A stretch of 52,306 nucleotides of DNA from Bifidobacteriaceae bacterium (GCA_031281585.1 JAITFE010000075.1:1-52306), one strand, 5' to 3'; positions 40,511 through 50,778 are shown, counted from the first letter of the stretch. A program made the numbers and translations. The notes: generated by a model from the sequence alone, not told the origin.

Positions 40511-42568
40511 TCACTGGGCCTGGCACGCGGTGATGATGACCGTGTTGACGATGTCTTCCACCAGCGCGCCGCGGGACAGGTCGTTGACCGGCTTGCGCAG
40601 GCCTTGCAGCACGGGTCCAATGGCGACCGCGCCAGCCGAGCGCTGCACCGCCTTGTAGACGGCGTTGCCAGTGTTGAGGTCCGGGAAGATCAGCACGGTG
40701 GCGCGGCCCGCCACGGGCGAGCCGGGCATCTTCGAGGCGCCGACAGAGGGAACCACCGCCGCGTCGTACTGGATCGGGCCGTCCAGGGCCAGTTCCGGGG
40801 CGGCCGCCTGGGCCAGCTCGGTGGCCTGACGCACCGCGTCCACGTCCGGCCCGGCGCCGGACGTGCCGGTCGAATAGGAGATCATGGCCACGCGCGGGTC
40901 CACCCCGAAGGCCTTCGCCGTGGTGGCCGAATCGACCGCGATTCCGGCCAGTTGGCTGGGCGTGGGGTTCGGGTTGACAGCGCAGTCGCCGAACACCAGC
41001 ACCCGGTCCGCCATGGCCATCAGGAAGACGGAGGAGACAACCTCCGTGCCCGGTTTGGTCTTGATGATCTCGAAGGACGGCCGGATCGTGTCGGCCGTGG
41101 TGTGCTTGGCGCCGGACACCATGCCGTCCGCCATCCCGGTGTGGACCATCATGGTGGCGAAGTAGGTGCCCGAGTTCCGGATCACCTCCAGCGCGCGGTC
41201 CTTGGTCATGCCTTTGTGGGCGCGCAGTTCGGCGTAGATGTCGGCGAAGTGGTCCACCAGGTCGCCGCCGGTCGGGTCCACGATGTTGGCGGCCCTGAGG
41301 TCCAGGTCCAAGGCGGCGGCCCGCGCCAGAATGGCGTCCCGGTCGCCCAAGATGGTGACGCGGGCGGCGTCCATCTCGAGGACGCGGGCGGCGGCCTGGA
41401 GGATCCGGTCGTCATCCCCCTCCGGCAGCACAATGTTCTTGAGGTCTTGGCGGGCGCGCTTGACCAGCGACTGCTGGAAGGCCAGCGGCGTCACGGCGAC
41501 GGGGACGAACGCCTCGATCGCCTCGGCGAAACGGCGGCCGTCCACGCCCTCTTCGAAGGCCTCCAGAGCGGCTTCGACTTTGTCCTGGGAGGAGAGGTCC
41601 AGTTGGCCCCGCACCAGGGTGGCCGCCGCGGCGGCCGCGAACGTCTCCTTGGCGGTCGTGATGATCGGCAGGTCGCCGGCCAGCGAGCGCGCCAGGTCCA
41701 TGACCGGCTTCTCCGGCACGTAGCCGCCGCCCATGATCAGGCCGGCCAGGGCCGGGAAGTCCTCGTCGCCCTGGGTTGAGGCCAGCCCCAGCAGCACGCC
41801 CACCCGGTCGCCGGGGAAGATCACCACGGACCGGGGCGTCAGGTGGGCCAGCACGTGCTCCACCTCTTGGGCGGCGATCGTCATGTCCAGCACTTCGAGG
41901 CCCAACGCCGCCGGGTCCCCGCTCGCCAACGTGCCGCCCACCGCGTCCACCACCGCGCCCAGAGTTGGGGCCAGCGCGATCCGCGAGTCGGGGATCGCCC
42001 CCGTCGGCACGTCCAGTTCGCCCAGGGCCGCGCGCACGGCCGCGAGTTGGTCCGCCGGGCACCGGTTGGCGATCACGCCGACTACCTTGGCGTGCTCGTT
42101 TTCGACTGTGGCGGTCGCCAATTTGGCCGATGCCGTGATCTGGCCCGGCGTCCAACGCGTCGCCGGGAGGACCAGCAATATGGGCGCCCCGAGGTTGGCC
42201 GCGATTTGGGCGTTGAGGGAAAGCTCCTCGCCGCCCGGCACGTCGGTGTGGTCTGATCCGACCACCACCACAAAGTCGCAGCTGGCTTTGAAGGCCTCGA
42301 AGCGTTCCAGCACCAACTCCATGGCCGCCTCCGGCGCCTCGTGGAAATGCTGGTAGGTGGTGCCCACGCGAACCGCCCTGTCGGCCTCGATGGTGTCGCG
42401 TGTTTTGAGCAGGTCCAGCACGTGGTCGCTGCCGTCGGCGTTCCGGAGCACGGGCCTGAAAACGCCCACCCGTTCATAGGAGCGCTTCAGCTCCTCGATC
42501 AATCCGACAGCCACAATAGACTTGACCGCGTCGCGGTCGGTCGAAGCCAAGAAAACTGAACGTGCCAC
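40511..42568 (-). CDS. pta: Phosphate acetyltransferase (long form)
   Basis: A 685-residue enzyme converting acetyl-CoA + phosphate to acetyl phosphate. The N-terminal third (about 1-210) is a P-loop-like CobQ/AAA-type domain beginning VARSVFLASTDRDAVKSIVA. The DRTGG domain (about 215-330) has VVIFPGDRVGVLLGLAS. The catalytic PTA_PTB domain (about 355-685) contains NIVLPEGDDDRILQAAARVL, SYSTGTSGAGPDVDAVRQAT and STVLIFPDLNTGNAVYKAV-type motifs, ending GLRKPVNDLSRGALVEDIVN. The start is GTG. It is divergent from guaA. Confidence 0.97.
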   Translation of the reverse strand: MARSVFLASTDRDAVKSIVAVGLIEELKRSYERVGVFRPVLRNADGSDHVLDLLKTRDTIEADRAVRVGTTYQHFHEAPEAAMELVLERFEAFKASCDFVVVVGSDHTDVPGGEELSLNAQIAANLGAPILLVLPATRWTPGQITASAKLATATVENEHAKVVGVIANRCPADQLAAVRAALGELDVPTGAIPDSRIALAPTLGAVVDAVGGTLASGDPAALGLEVLDMTIAAQEVEHVLAHLTPRSVVIFPGDRVGVLLGLASTQGDEDFPALAGLIMGGGYVPEKPVMDLARSLAGDLPIITTAKETFAAAAAATLVRGQLDLSSQDKVEAALEAFEEGVDGRRFAEAIEAFVPVAVTPLAFQQSLVKRARQDLKNIVLPEGDDDRILQAAARVLEMDAARVTILGDRDAILARAAALDLDLRAANIVDPTGGDLVDHFADIYAELRAHKGMTKDRALEVIRNSGTYFATMMVHTGMADGMVSGAKHTTADTIRPSFEIIKTKPGTEVVSSVFLMAMADRVLVFGDCAVNPNPTPSQLAGIAVDSATTAKAFGVDPRVAMISYSTGTSGAGPDVDAVRQATELAQAAAPELALDGPIQYDAAVVPSVGASKMPGSPVAGRATVLIFPDLNTGNAVYKAVQRSAGAVAIGPVLQGLRKPVNDLSRGALVEDIVNTVIITACQAQ

Positions 42569-42687
42569 GCCTGAACGCCTTTCCTCAATGAACGGGGTTT
42601 TTACTCGATGTTGGAACCGCCAACTCCTACAGTGTACCTAGGACTTCCGGCCCTTCCGGCCAGCTTGATCAAGGAGCATTCCATTCC

Positions 42688-44400
42688 GTGACCAATTCCT
42701 TACCCAATCCCAAGCCCGTCTTGGTGGTCGACTTCGGCGCGCAGTACGCCCAATTGATCGCCCGTCGAGTTCGGGAAGCGCACATCTACTCGGAGATCGT
42801 ACCGCACAGTTGGTCGGCCGAGCGGATTCTGGCCCGCGACCCGGCGGCGATCATCCTGTCCGGCGGCCCGGCCTCGGTCTTCGAACCCGGCGCGCCCCGG
42901 TTGGACCCCGCCCTGCTTGAGGCGGGCGTGCCGGTGCTCGGCATCTGCTACGGCTTCCAGGCCATGGCCCACGTGCTGGGCGGCGACGTCGACCGGGCCT
43001 CCAAGGGCGAATACGGGTCTACGCGGGCTGCGGTGCCGGCGTCCGCGAGCCCCGCCGGCGCTGATCCGGCCGGGTCTGGAGCGTCTGATTCCCCCGCGAC
43101 GTCTGGTTCCGGAGGCCATCTCATCCCTGCGGCCCCAGGTTCTGGGGGCGGTCCCGCTGGGGGATTGCTGGCCGGCAGCCCGGCCACGCAGACCGTCTGG
43201 ATGAGCCACGGCGTGGCGGTGACCCGGCCGCCGGCCGGATTCGAAGTCCTGGCCAGCACCGACGGGGCGCCGGTGGCGGCGTTCCAAGACCGCTCGCGCG
43301 GGCTCTACGGGCTGCAATGGCACCCGGAGGTCCGACACACCCCGCTGGGCCAGGCGGCGCTGGAGAACTTCCTCTACCGGGAGGCGGGGCTGAAGCCGAA
43401 CTGGACCCCCGGATCGATAGTCGCCGAACAGGTCGCGGCGATCCGGCGGCAAGTCGGCTCCGACCAGGTGATCTGCGGCCTGTCCGGCGGGGTGGACTCC
43501 TCCGTGGCGGCGGCGCTGGTGCAGCGGGCCGTGGGCGACCAGTTGACTTGCGTGTTCGTTGACCACGGGCTCCTCCGCCAAGGGGAACGCGAGCAGGTTG
43601 AACGGGACTTCGTGGCCGTCACCGGCGCGAAGTTGGTGGTGCAAGACGCCTCGGCGGTGTTCCTGCGCGCTTTGGCCGGGGTGAGCGACCCGGAGGCCAA
43701 ACGCAAGATAATCGGGCGGGAGTTCATCCGCGCCTTCGAGGCGGCGGCCTCAGACGTGGTGGCCCAGGCGGCGGCCGGCACGGGAGAAGGGGCCGCTGGG
43801 ACCGGCCAGGTTCGGTTCCTGGTGCAGGGGACGCTTTATCCGGACGTGGTCGAATCCGGCGGCGGCGACGGCGCCGCCACGATCAAATCCCACCACAACG
43901 TTGGGGGGCTGCCCGAGGACCTTCAATTCGAACTGGTCGAGCCGTTGCGGGCCCTGTTCAAGGACGAGGTGCGGGCGGTCGGCTCCGAACTCGGCCTGCC
44001 GGACTCGATGGTCTGGCGGCAGCCGTTCCCCGGCCCCGGACTGGGCATACGAATTGTGGGCGAGGTGACCGAAAGCCGGCTGGAGACGGTTAGGCGGGCG
44101 GACGGCATCGTGCGCGAAGAGCTGACGCGGGCGGGGCTGGACCGTGAGATCTGGCAATGCCCGGTGGTGCTCCTGGCGGACGTGCGGTCGGTCGGCGTGC
44201 AGGGCGACGGGCGGACCTACGGGCATCCGGTGGTGCTGCGGCCGGTCAGCTCCGAGGACGCGATGACGGCGGACTTCTCGCGGCTCGACTACGACCTGCT
44301 GTCGAAGATCGCGGGGCGGATCACCGGCGAGGTGCCGGAGGTCAACCGGGTTGTCCTCGACATCACCTCGAAGCCGCCCGGCACCATCGAATGGGAGTGA
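42688..44400 (+). CDS. guaA: GMP synthase (glutamine-hydrolysing) with an insert
   Basis: A 570-residue enzyme that aminates XMP to GMP. The class I glutamine amidotransferase domain (about 8-230) has the nucleophile Cys in [10 protein letters not shown] and His/Glu in GLQWHPEV. The ATP-pyrophosphatase domain has [15 protein letters not shown]. The C-terminal dimerisation domain ends IEWE. The start is GTG with CAAGGAG upstream. Oddly, about 40 residues of Ala/Ser/Gly/Pro low complexity (about 117-158) interrupt the amidotransferase domain between EYGSTRAAV and [16 protein letters not shown], where usual enzymes have about 10 residues. All catalytic residues remain. Confidence 0.96.
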   Translation: MTNSLPNPKPVLVVDFGAQYAQLIARRVREAHIYSEIVPHSWSAERILARDPAAIILSGGPASVFEPGAPRLDPALLEAGVPVLGICYGFQAMAHVLGGDVDRASKGEYGSTRAAVPASASPAGADPAGSGASDSPATSGSGGHLIPAAPGSGGGPAGGLLAGSPATQTVWMSHGVAVTRPPAGFEVLASTDGAPVAAFQDRSRGLYGLQWHPEVRHTPLGQAALENFLYREAGLKPNWTPGSIVAEQVAAIRRQVGSDQVICGLSGGVDSSVAAALVQRAVGDQLTCVFVDHGLLRQGEREQVERDFVAVTGAKLVVQDASAVFLRALAGVSDPEAKRKIIGREFIRAFEAAASDVVAQAAAGTGEGAAGTGQVRFLVQGTLYPDVVESGGGDGAATIKSHHNVGGLPEDLQFELVEPLRALFKDEVRAVGSELGLPDSMVWRQPFPGPGLGIRIVGEVTESRLETVRRADGIVREELTRAGLDREIWQCPVVLLADVRSVGVQGDGRTYGHPVVLRPVSSEDAMTADFSRLDYDLLSKIAGRITGEVPEVNRVVLDITSKPPGTIEWE

Positions 44401-44454
44401 CGCGGCCCGGCCAACGCTGGGCCTGAACGGAAAACGCGGGAATCGGAGGTTGCC

Positions 44455-45228
44455 ATGAGAGACGTGTGGAACAGCGGCGGCGTGGCCTACGGGGCCTGGA
44501 CCACGATCGCGGACCCGGTGGCCGTGACCCTGGTCGCACGGGGCGGATTCGACTACACGTGCGTTGACCTCCAGCACGGGATGGCCACCTTCGGCGAGCT
44601 GCCGACCATCTTGCGCTACCTCATGGGAACTGGCACGACTCGGCTGGTGCGCGTGCCGTCCAGCGCCGCCGCGCCGATCACACGGGCACTGGACCTGGGT
44701 GCGCAAGGGGTTGTGGTGCCCATGGTGGAGGATGCCGAGGAGGCGGCGCGGGCCGTGGCCGCCGCGCGGTACCCGGCTCTGCCCGGCGCGCCGGAGACGC
44801 ACGGTCGGCGCAGCTGGGGGCCGATCTTCTGGGACCTGGGCGAGGCGCCCGGGCCGGCCGAGGCCAACGAAGAGGTGATTGTGGTCGTGATGATCGAGAC
44901 GCCGGGGGCGTTTGCGCAGATTGAGCGCATCGCGGCCGTGCCCGGCGTGGACGTCTTGTACGTGGGGCCGTACGACTTCGCCCTCTCCAGCGGCTACGGG
45001 CAGGCCACCTACCGGGACAACGCGGAGGTCGAACAGCGCATGCGGCGGGTCGTGGACGTGGCCCTTGAGCACGGGAAAATCCCCGCCGTGCACTGCACGG
45101 ACCTGCAGATGGTGCGCGACTGGCGCGAGCGCGGGGCGCGCATGCTCACCGCCTGCCTCGACACCACCGTGATCGCCGAAGCCTTCGCGGCGCGGCTGGC
45201 CGGCGCCACAGACACGGGGCGGGGCTGA
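44455..45228 (+). CDS. HpcH/HpaI aldolase family protein
   Basis: A 257-residue class II pyruvate aldolase-like enzyme cleaving or forming 2-keto-4-hydroxy acids, Mg/Mn dependent. Motifs are FDYTCVDLQHGMATFGELPT (catalytic His), LVRVPSSAAAPITRALDLGA, QGVVVPMVEDAEEAARAVAA, VVVMIETPGAFAQIERIAAV (metal Glu) and VLYVGPYDFALSSGY (metal Asp). TIM-barrel length is normal. It lies 54 bp after guaA with a good GGAGG ribosome site and may be cotranscribed, but no pathway partner is adjacent. Confidence 0.93.
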   Translation: MRDVWNSGGVAYGAWTTIADPVAVTLVARGGFDYTCVDLQHGMATFGELPTILRYLMGTGTTRLVRVPSSAAAPITRALDLGAQGVVVPMVEDAEEAARAVAAARYPALPGAPETHGRRSWGPIFWDLGEAPGPAEANEEVIVVVMIETPGAFAQIERIAAVPGVDVLYVGPYDFALSSGYGQATYRDNAEVEQRMRRVVDVALEHGKIPAVHCTDLQMVRDWRERGARMLTACLDTTVIAEAFAARLAGATDTGRG

Positions 45229-45232
45229 TCGT

Positions 45233-45484
45233 TTACGCCACGTCGACCGGGTCGACTGCGACAACTCGGCTGCCCGACAGAATCGCTGCCTGGGAAATGG
45301 TCTCCAAGGCGTCGACCAAGAGTTGGCGTCCCAAGCCGCGCCCCTGGAGCGAACGGTCCAGGGCCAATCGCGCGAGCAGATAGCCGGGCACGACCGAACG
45401 GCCACGGCTGGCCTGTCGGGGGAGTTCAGGCCGGGTCAACCGTGTGGGCGCAACCGAGTAGTGCGCCAGGTCGCGGTCGGCCAA
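45233..45484 (-). pseudogene. GNAT acetyltransferase (toxin-type) fragment
   Basis: The remaining 83 codons cover only the middle of a TacT/AtaT-like GNAT enzyme: LAHYSVAPTRLTRPELPRQA, then YLLARLALDRSLQGRGLGRQ (the acetyl-CoA loop, usually Q/RxxGxG) and LLVDALETI. About 45 N-terminal residues are missing, with no homologous sequence upstream in the three frames, and the frame stops after SRVVAVDPVDVA, before the usual AFYEHHGF end. No DUF1778/ribbon-helix-helix antitoxin gene is visible. I read it as a decayed toxin-antitoxin toxin gene. Confidence 0.75.
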
Positions 45485-45616
45485 TGGTCCCTTGACAGTA
45501 GAATGGAATCAGCCTCCAAGCGCATAACGACCAGTCGCGGGGAACTGACCGAGGGCGGCGCCATTTCCGGCCTTGTGGGGGCTGGGTAGTCACCCGCGGG
45601 CGAGGAGCCCTCGAAC

Positions 45617-46255
45617 ATGTCAAACAGTCAACTCGATGCGGGCCGCGGCGTGCGCGGCATTGGCCGCATTCTGATGATTCTGGGAATCCTGGTGTTCGCG
45701 GCCGGGGTGGCCACCTACATTGCAGTCGGCGCCCAGCTCAAAGCCGAGAAGATTCCAATCAACGGCGACACGCCGTTCATGAACTCCGTCTTCGGGTCCG
45801 GCGAAGGCGAAACGCCGAAGGAAGTCGGGGGGCCGCTAGGCGCGATCGCCCAGGCCGAAGGCATCAAGATGCACACCGAAAACATGCCGGGCAACTACGG
45901 CTTTGAAGACCTCAACGGCCGGACTGCGGGCGAGATAGCGCATATTCGCTCTGCCAAGGAATACGCGGGCGCGGGCGGCGAAGAGGCGGATGCCAAGATG
46001 ACGGCCCTTTGGAACATGATGAACACCTCTTCCTTCCTGCGGTCGTCGCTGATGCTCAGCGCCATGGCTTTCGGCGTGGCGTTGCTCGTAGCAGGGGTCG
46101 GCGTGGTGGTCCTCTTGGTCGGCTGGGGCCTGCTCAAAGCCGGGCGTGGGCTGGGCGACCAGCGCCCGAACATAGGCCAGGTCACGGAGGTGGTCACCTC
46201 CCCGGCCGCGCCCGTTCTGATGGAGCCGGCCGAGCCGCCGGTCGCGCGGGCCTGA
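45617..46255 (+). CDS. Two-helix membrane protein of unknown function
   Basis: A 212-residue protein. Transmembrane helices lie at about 15-38 (GRILMILGILVFAAGVATYI) and about 147-175 (LMLSAMAFGVALLVAGVGVV). Between them is a 105-residue external segment with ENMPGNYGFEDLNGRTAGEI and a Met-rich stretch. The tail is Pro/Ala-rich. No family function is known to me. It has no clear operon partner; the following gene is on the other strand. The stop lies inside a local duplication. Confidence 0.8.
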   Translation: MSNSQLDAGRGVRGIGRILMILGILVFAAGVATYIAVGAQLKAEKIPINGDTPFMNSVFGSGEGETPKEVGGPLGAIAQAEGIKMHTENMPGNYGFEDLNGRTAGEIAHIRSAKEYAGAGGEEADAKMTALWNMMNTSSFLRSSLMLSAMAFGVALLVAGVGVVVLLVGWGLLKAGRGLGDQRPNIGQVTEVVTSPAAPVLMEPAEPPVARA

Positions 46256-46334
46256 AATCCATTTCCCTCGGGGCGGTTGTCGTCGCGTTGGCCGCCAGTT
46301 GGCCGGTCGCGCGGGCTTGAAGGTCATTTCCCTC
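46238..46334 (+). repeat. Direct duplication over a gene 3' end (period 65 bp)
   Basis: CCGGTCGCGCGGGC, a TGAA and CATTTCCCTC occur at 46238-46269 and again at 46303-46334 with few changes. The first copy contains the stop codon of the membrane protein gene. The second repeats the VARA-stop end out of use. Confidence 0.75.
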
Positions 46335-46374
46335 CGGTTCACGCCCGCGCGCCCGTGCCTCGCGCCACTTTCGG

Positions 46375-46758
46375 TTAGGCCTTGGGGCGGCGAAAGGCCG
46401 CTATCAGCGCGGAGACGATCAGGGTTACGCCGCCCAGCGCCAAGATCAGGATCAGAGCCAACTGTTCGTCAACCACAAAGCCGCATGAGGCGGCGATGAT
46501 CCAGACGCCTAGCAGCGCTATCACGATTCCCGTGATGATCATGCCGACACGGGGGCCGGTCTTGACCGGCGGGGCGGGTCGCGGCAGCGTGGGCGCCGCA
46601 GGCGCCGTCCCGTAGGGTCCGGGGTAATAGGGGGCCGGACCCGTGGGGTAGCCGGGCGTCCCGTATGGATGGCGTCCGTAATGCGTCGCGCCGACGGGCA
46701 CGCGTGGCGGCGGGGCCGACGGACGGTGCGGCTGGGCCGGAGGTGGTGTGTTGCTCAT
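46375..46758 (-). CDS. Proline-rich two-helix membrane protein
   Basis: A 127-residue protein. The N-terminal 65 residues are Pro/Tyr/Gly-rich (HYGRHPYGTPGYPTGPAPYY) and presumably cytosolic. Two transmembrane helices follow (about 72-92 and 98-118) and a short basic tail. It lies 9 bp downstream of the PspC-domain gene on the same strand and is probably its operon partner, hence a candidate envelope-stress component. No conserved domain recognised. Confidence 0.78.
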   Translation of the reverse strand: MSNTPPPAQPHRPSAPPPRVPVGATHYGRHPYGTPGYPTGPAPYYPGPYGTAPAAPTLPRPAPPVKTGPRVGMIITGIVIALLGVWIIAASCGFVVDEQLALILILALGGVTLIVSALIAAFRRPKA

Positions 46759-46767
46759 GGGTGGCTC

Positions 46768-48729
46768 CTAACGTATTCCCCAGATCCGGGAGTCTTCTTG
46801 GTAGATCTCCAGATTGCCGATGGTCCCCCGGTAGTTGATTGTCAAAGTCGGACCGTCGCCGGCGGACAGCGTCTCGGCGCGCAGCGACACGTTCAGACCT
46901 CCAAGCTCGTCTTCTCCGCGATCGATTTCCCAAACCGAGCCGGTGCTGCTCCCGTGCCAGCCCCGCCCGCGCACGCCCGCGGCGGACCAGTCGACCAACC
47001 ATTCGTCACGGTCGAATCCGGACAGCTCGATCGCGCCGGTTGAGACGGTGGCGTTGATGACCACGGCACCGCTGGAAGGCACCGTCAAAATGGCCTGCCC
47101 AACCCCCACCGACACGTCCACCGTCAGGTCCTCGCCCCGAAGGGCCGGGTCTGTCAGGTTGACAGACAGCTCGCCAGCCCCGATTGAATAGCCGGCCGCC
47201 GCGTCCGCTCGGGTGGAGGGGCTGTAGTCGTACGAGCCGACGGTCACCGAACCGTTGACCATGCGCAGCGCCTGCGCCCCGCCCGCGAGCGGAGCCGCGA
47301 ACAGCGCCAGGACGATCGCCGCGGCTATGAATCCGCCCGCTCGCCGCCCAGCCATGCCCAAGATCACAAGCCCCACGCCCATCACCACTAGCGCCCCGCC
47401 CAGGCAGAGGCCCATCACGACGAAGCCGCTCAGCAGGTCCGTGTAGCGGCTGATCGCCACCACGCCCGCAATCGCCAGCAACATCAGGCCCAGCAACGCG
47501 AGCGTCAAGGCCCCGCCTTTGGCTCGCCGGGCCGGCGGCGTGCCAGCTCCCGGCGGCCACCCGCCGTTGCCTCCGCCCTTGCCCGGCGCCGTCCAGCCGC
47601 CGCCCGCTCCCTGCCCGCCTTGGGCAGGCGCGGTGCTTGCCGGCGCCGTCCCGGCCTGGCCGGTCGATTCGGCGCCCGGCTGTTCGCCTTGTCCGGGCAA
47701 CTGAGCGGTCAGGGGCTCAGTTGGCGCCTCGGCGGCGGTTGCGGGCGCCTCGGTGCGAGTGAAGTCGCGATCCTGATCCGCTGGTGGATCGGGAAGAGCT
47801 TGGAGGTCGCTTTGCGGGTCGCCGGCGGCGGTTGTGCCCGCCTCTTTGCGAGTGAAATCGCGATCCTGATCCGCTGGTGGATCGGGAAGAGCTTGAAGGT
47901 CGCTTTGCGGGTCGCCCCCTGGACCACCGGCCTCGGTGGCAGGCTCTCCCGGCGATGGTTGGGCTGGCGTTTCTTCTTTCGGCTGGGCTGATAGTGGTTC
48001 GGGCATTGGTTCCCCCGATCCTCCTGGTAGTTGTTGCGTTGATGCGGGGATGAGGTCGTTTGGCATGGGCTCGGCCATCACGGCGGTCGCGGCGCCGGCC
48101 GCCGCAGGGACCGAACTGTTTGGCGGAGCAAATGGCGGGGCTGGCGCTGGCGGCCGCGCTGGAGGCGCTGAGGCCCCGGCGGGTGCTGGGAAGGGCTGAA
48201 CGGCATCGGGCGCTGGGTAGGTGGGCGGAACCGGTCCGCCGGGGTTGGGCTGACCCGGCGGCGGGGCCGCGAACTGCGGTTGCTGCGCGGGGGTGGGCGG
48301 GCGGTTGAAGGCGTACGCGCAGACGATCACCACCGCCGCAGCCAACGTTGCCAACCAGAACATGCCCCAAGGGAAGGTTGTGGGCATCCATACGAACACC
48401 ATGACCGCGCCGCAGGCGGTCAGGGCGGCGCTGCCCCAGAAGCCGGGGCTGAAGCGGCCCTCGACGGCGTCTTCAAGGTGACTCCGCCCGGTCGCGGCGT
48501 CTGGGACGGCGAGCCAGGCGGCGCCGTAAAGCAACAGGCCCAGGCCGGAGAAAATGGCGGCCACAATGAACAACCCCCGCACCAGCACCGGGTCCCAGCC
48601 CAGGCGGCGGGCCAAGCCTGAGGCCACTCCGCCAATCCAGCGGTCGGGGCCGCGAAAGACTTGTTGGCGGCGAATCCAATCGAAGAAGCTCGATCCGGCC
48701 GGACGGGCGGGAGGTGGAAATGCGGTCAT
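46768..48729 (-). CDS. PspC-domain protein with LiaF-like C-terminal domain
   Basis: A 653-residue membrane protein. Residues about 18-78 are PspC (VFRGPDRWIGGVASGLARRL, then GWDPVLVRGLFIVAAIFSG). Two helices lie near 95-140. A 240-residue Pro/Ala/Glu-rich linker follows, with two 31-residue tandem repeats (DPQSDLQALPDPPADQDRDF). Four more helices lie at about 405-490. The final 150 residues form a beta-rich domain (SIGAGELSVNLTDPALRGED, then LTVDVSVGVGQAILTVPSSG), like the LiaF/DUF4097 sensor domain. It is divergent from the kinase and presumably modulates it, as LiaF does LiaS. Confidence 0.87.
   Translation of the reverse strand: MTAFPPPARPAGSSFFDWIRRQQVFRGPDRWIGGVASGLARRLGWDPVLVRGLFIVAAIFSGLGLLLYGAAWLAVPDAATGRSHLEDAVEGRFSPGFWGSAALTACGAVMVFVWMPTTFPWGMFWLATLAAAVVIVCAYAFNRPPTPAQQPQFAAPPPGQPNPGGPVPPTYPAPDAVQPFPAPAGASAPPARPPAPAPPFAPPNSSVPAAAGAATAVMAEPMPNDLIPASTQQLPGGSGEPMPEPLSAQPKEETPAQPSPGEPATEAGGPGGDPQSDLQALPDPPADQDRDFTRKEAGTTAAGDPQSDLQALPDPPADQDRDFTRTEAPATAAEAPTEPLTAQLPGQGEQPGAESTGQAGTAPASTAPAQGGQGAGGGWTAPGKGGGNGGWPPGAGTPPARRAKGGALTLALLGLMLLAIAGVVAISRYTDLLSGFVVMGLCLGGALVVMGVGLVILGMAGRRAGGFIAAAIVLALFAAPLAGGAQALRMVNGSVTVGSYDYSPSTRADAAAGYSIGAGELSVNLTDPALRGEDLTVDVSVGVGQAILTVPSSGAVVINATVSTGAIELSGFDRDEWLVDWSAAGVRGRGWHGSSTGSVWEIDRGEDELGGLNVSLRAETLSAGDGPTLTINYRGTIGNLEIYQEDSRIWGIR
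47738..47923 (-). repeat. In-frame tandem repeat (2 x 93 bp) inside the PspC-domain gene
   Basis: Two 93-bp units (31 codons) code for GDPQSDLQALPDPPADQDRD and flanks. Each contains the 37-bp palindrome-containing segment (47774-47810 and 47867-47903) that also occurs between genes at 34593. Confidence 0.85.
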
Positions 48730-48775
48730 GGATACCAGTCTGAACGCCGCGGGCTCGGCGTTCTATTGGGGTTCG

Positions 48776-48838
48776 CCCTGATTCGACCCTGATTTGCCCC
48801 TGGTTCCTCCCTGATTTGACCGCGATTCGCCCCTGATT
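48776..48838 (+). promoter_or_regulatory. Six CCCTGATT-type repeats at exact 11-bp period
   Basis: Octamers start at 48776, 48787, 48798, 48809, 48820 and 48831: CCCTGATT, CCCTGATT, CCCTGGTT, CCCTGATT, CCGCGATT and CCCTGATT. All are in the same orientation and one helical turn apart. The array fills the region between the divergent PspC-domain gene and the kinase gene, a likely cooperative binding site for the response regulator or another regulator of this locus. Confidence 0.85.
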
Positions 48839-48887
48839 AAGCGGGACAGACCTGCCCCGGCCAGGCGCGGCGTGGTTCCATGGTCAT

Positions 48888-50098
<1,211 letters not shown>

Positions 50099-50102
<4 letters not shown>

Positions 50103-50749
50103 ACGCGAAGTTGCGGGTGGTGTTGGTTGACGACCACGCCCTGTTCCGCTCCGGCACCAAAGCCGAGTTGGGCGGCGCCCTGGACATTGTGGGGGAGGCC
50201 GACTGCGTCGAGGGGGCGATTGACGTGATTGGGCGCGTGCAGCCGGACGTGGTGCTGCTGGACGTGCACCTGCCGGGCGGCCACGGAGGCGGCGGCGCCG
50301 AGGTGGCCAGCGCCTTCGCCGGTTCCCCGGTCCGGTTTTTGGCTTTGTCGGTGTCCGATGCCGCCGGCGACGTGGTGGCCGTCATCCGGGCCGGGGCACG
50401 GGGTTACGTCACCAAGACCATCACGGCGGGCGAGTTGGTGGAGGCCGTTCGCCGCGTGGCGGATGGTGACGCGGTCTTCTCGCCCCGGCTGGCGGGCTTT
50501 GTGCTGGACGCTTTTGGGGCGGTGGCCGGGAACGTGGCCGCGGCGGACGACGAACTCGACTCGTTGACCGCCCGCGAGCAGGAGGTCATGCGGCTGATCG
50601 CGCGCGGTTACACCTACCGCGAGGTGGCGGGGGAGTTGTTCATCTCAATCAAGACGGTCGAAACGCATGTGAGCGCCGTTCTGCGGAAACTGCAGTTGTC
50701 CAACCGGGCGGAGCTGACCCGTTGGGCGGCGCGGCGGAACCTCCTTTGA
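50099..50749 (+). CDS. LuxR/NarL family response regulator
   Basis: A 216-residue regulator. The receiver domain has RVVLVDDHALFRSGTKAELG (acidic pair), VVLLDVHLPGGHGG with the phosphorylated Asp near residue 58, ALSVSDAAGD and the Lys of GYVTKTITAGE. The C-terminal LuxR helix-turn-helix (about 150-210) is LTAREQEVMRLIARGYTYRE, then VAGELFISIKTVETHVSAVL and RKLQLSNRAELTRW. It is coupled to the kinase by ATGA overlap, forming a two-component system whose natural target is the divergent PspC gene. Confidence 0.96.
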
Positions 50750-50778
50750 GCTCTGCGCCCGGAGGCGGCCTGCCATCA

